The notes under the pieces are model-generated. The model was given only the letters and a program-made list of their open reading frames with translations. It was not told the origin of the DNA and ran no database searches. Shown piece after piece: positions 63,568-64,000 of a stretch of DNA of 64,000 bases (its first letter is position 1; each line of letters begins with the position of its first letter). Source of the stretch: Alloprevotella tannerae ATCC 51259 (GTDB taxonomy: Bacteria; Bacteroidota; Bacteroidia; Bacteroidales; Bacteroidaceae). The stretch spans positions 584,395 to 648,394 of the forward strand of contig NZ_GG700642.1 of assembly GCF_000159995.1 (NCBI RefSeq). Reading direction: 5' to 3'. The position numbers were made by a program, and so were the translations under genes.

Positions 63568-63698
63568 CCCTATCCCTGCGCGACCGATCAACGGCCTGTT
63601 TTCGACAAGGTACGCAAAAGCCGCGCCCCCCAAAGTGGGAAACGCGGCCTTTGCTACTTGTGATTTTTGCCGGCACTAAGTTGTGTCGCCATCTTTAC

Positions 63699-64000
63699 CT
63701 ACTTCGCATTCCGGATATCGTCCTGCGCACCGAAGATTAAGTTGCGCTTGTCGAGGGCTATACGCATCGTACTGCTTTTCGTGAACCGCACGCTCACGCG
63801 CTTAATGAGATTTGCGCCTTTTTCCTTTGCCTCTTTCGCCGTCGTTACGCCCTCGCCGTGCATCGTCAGGCGAAAAGAACCGAGATCACCTAAGCGAACC
63901 GAATTACCGTCCGCAAGTGTTTGGAGAATCTCATATTGCAGGGCATCCAACACCGCCTTGACGGAGGCAGAAGATACGCCCGAACGTTTCTCGATGCGCC
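63699..64000 (-). CDS. HU-family DNA-binding protein, N-terminus beyond the window
   Basis: The frame stays open to the right edge, so the start is outside. The visible 99 codons read RIEKRSGVSSASVKAVLDAL, then EILQTLADGNSVRLGDLGSFRLTMHGEGV, then ANLIKRVSVRFTKSSTMRIAL. This is the HU/IHF fold of the longer Bacteroidota class, in which the beta-arm begins after LGDLGSF. Bacteroidota genomes carry many such paralogues, some acting as nucleoid proteins. The C-terminus (NLIFGAQDDIRNAK) is short, without the extended tail some members have. Confidence 0.88.
   Translation of the reverse strand, partial: RIEKRSGVSSASVKAVLDALQYEILQTLADGNSVRLGDLGSFRLTMHGEGVTTAKEAKEKGANLIKRVSVRFTKSSTMRIALDKRNLIFGAQDDIRNAK

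Larger units (their letters stand above)
62258..63698. other. 1.4-kb gene-free region rich in repeats
   Basis: The longest stretch without a gene. In order it holds GCTCTAATCGGACA repeats (62581), a pair of 51-bp direct repeats (63083 and 63357), two similar hairpins between them (63180-63194 and 63260-63273), and the second CCTATAAG array (63458). No ORF in it has recognisable features. Confidence 0.65.

Noticed and set aside
62258-63698. Replication origin in the repeat-rich gap
   Set aside because: No cluster of DnaA boxes and no dnaA/dnaN neighbours are visible.

Overview
The window is chromosomal DNA of a Bacteroidota bacterium, most likely an oral or gut Prevotellaceae-type Bacteroidales (Prevotella/Alloprevotella-like). 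Reasons: lineage-restricted families (long NusB, DUF5606, DUF4254, DUF6089, DUF6242), TonB-dependent and CarboxypepD_reg-like outer membrane receptors, a fused long-form IspG, type IX secretion components (PorX, a PorW/SprE-like lipoprotein) plus a T9SS substrate, and promoters of the Bacteroidota type (TTTG, 19-21 bases, TAnnTTTG). The genus is inference. I see no phage, IS element, rRNA operon or CRISPR array.

Layout. 1-717: end of a secreted alpha/beta hydrolase. 1.8-6.1 kb: nusB-yajC-ybbR-coaE followed by two small Bacteroidota genes. 6.2-8.2 kb: a carboxynorspermidine-dehydrogenase-type enzyme and a secreted protein of unknown function. 9.0-12.1 kb: an intact reading frame for a class II ribonucleotide reductase homologue that has lost its catalytic residues, followed by a nitroreductase. 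12.2-14.6 kb: two transporters. 14.9-19.6 kb (minus strand): rpoN-PAP2-purE-ispG. 20.4-27.7 kb: TonB receptor, uvrA, DUF4254 and a GT9 glycosyltransferase. 28.4-32.4 kb: tRNA-His, rplS and a large outer membrane beta-barrel. 32.6-34.6 kb: an AAA ATPase plus DUF4435 (TOPRIM-like) pair resembling the two-gene PARIS/OLD-type architecture. 35.2-40.7 kb (minus): metal ABC permease, PorW/SprE-like TPR lipoprotein and a PfkB sugar kinase. 41.2-49.1 kb: lipA, YfhO, a GT4 glycosyltransferase, a WaaP/Kdo-kinase-like protein and a PBP4-type carboxypeptidase. 49.2-55.9 kb (minus): a six-gene envelope operon, DUF6242-DUF6089-uppS-bamA-ompH-ompH. 56.9-60.5 kb: frr-rsgA-nfeD-porX. 60.8-62.3 kb: a T9SS-secreted cleaved-adhesin-type protein. 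The right edge cuts an HU-family gene.

Most of the biology is envelope construction: outer membrane assembly, lipid carrier synthesis, LPS decoration, T9SS and peptidoglycan trimming. Housekeeping translation, repair and cofactor genes are interspersed.

The most unusual structure is between genes. At least eleven intergenic regions carry a small tandem array of about four units with a period of exactly 21 or 22 bp (two helical turns). They fall into four unrelated sequence families: GTTTG-N7-CAAAC at three loci, TCACGA/TCGTGA at five, CCTATAAG/CTTATAGG at two, and GCTCTAATCGGACA at one. Each of the first three families is built on a self-complementary box that can occur in either orientation, and two families add a phased T-run. 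The same design from unrelated sequences suggests sites for proteins binding one face of the DNA, or a shared amplification mechanism. The second striking item is the catalytically dead ribonucleotide reductase homologue.
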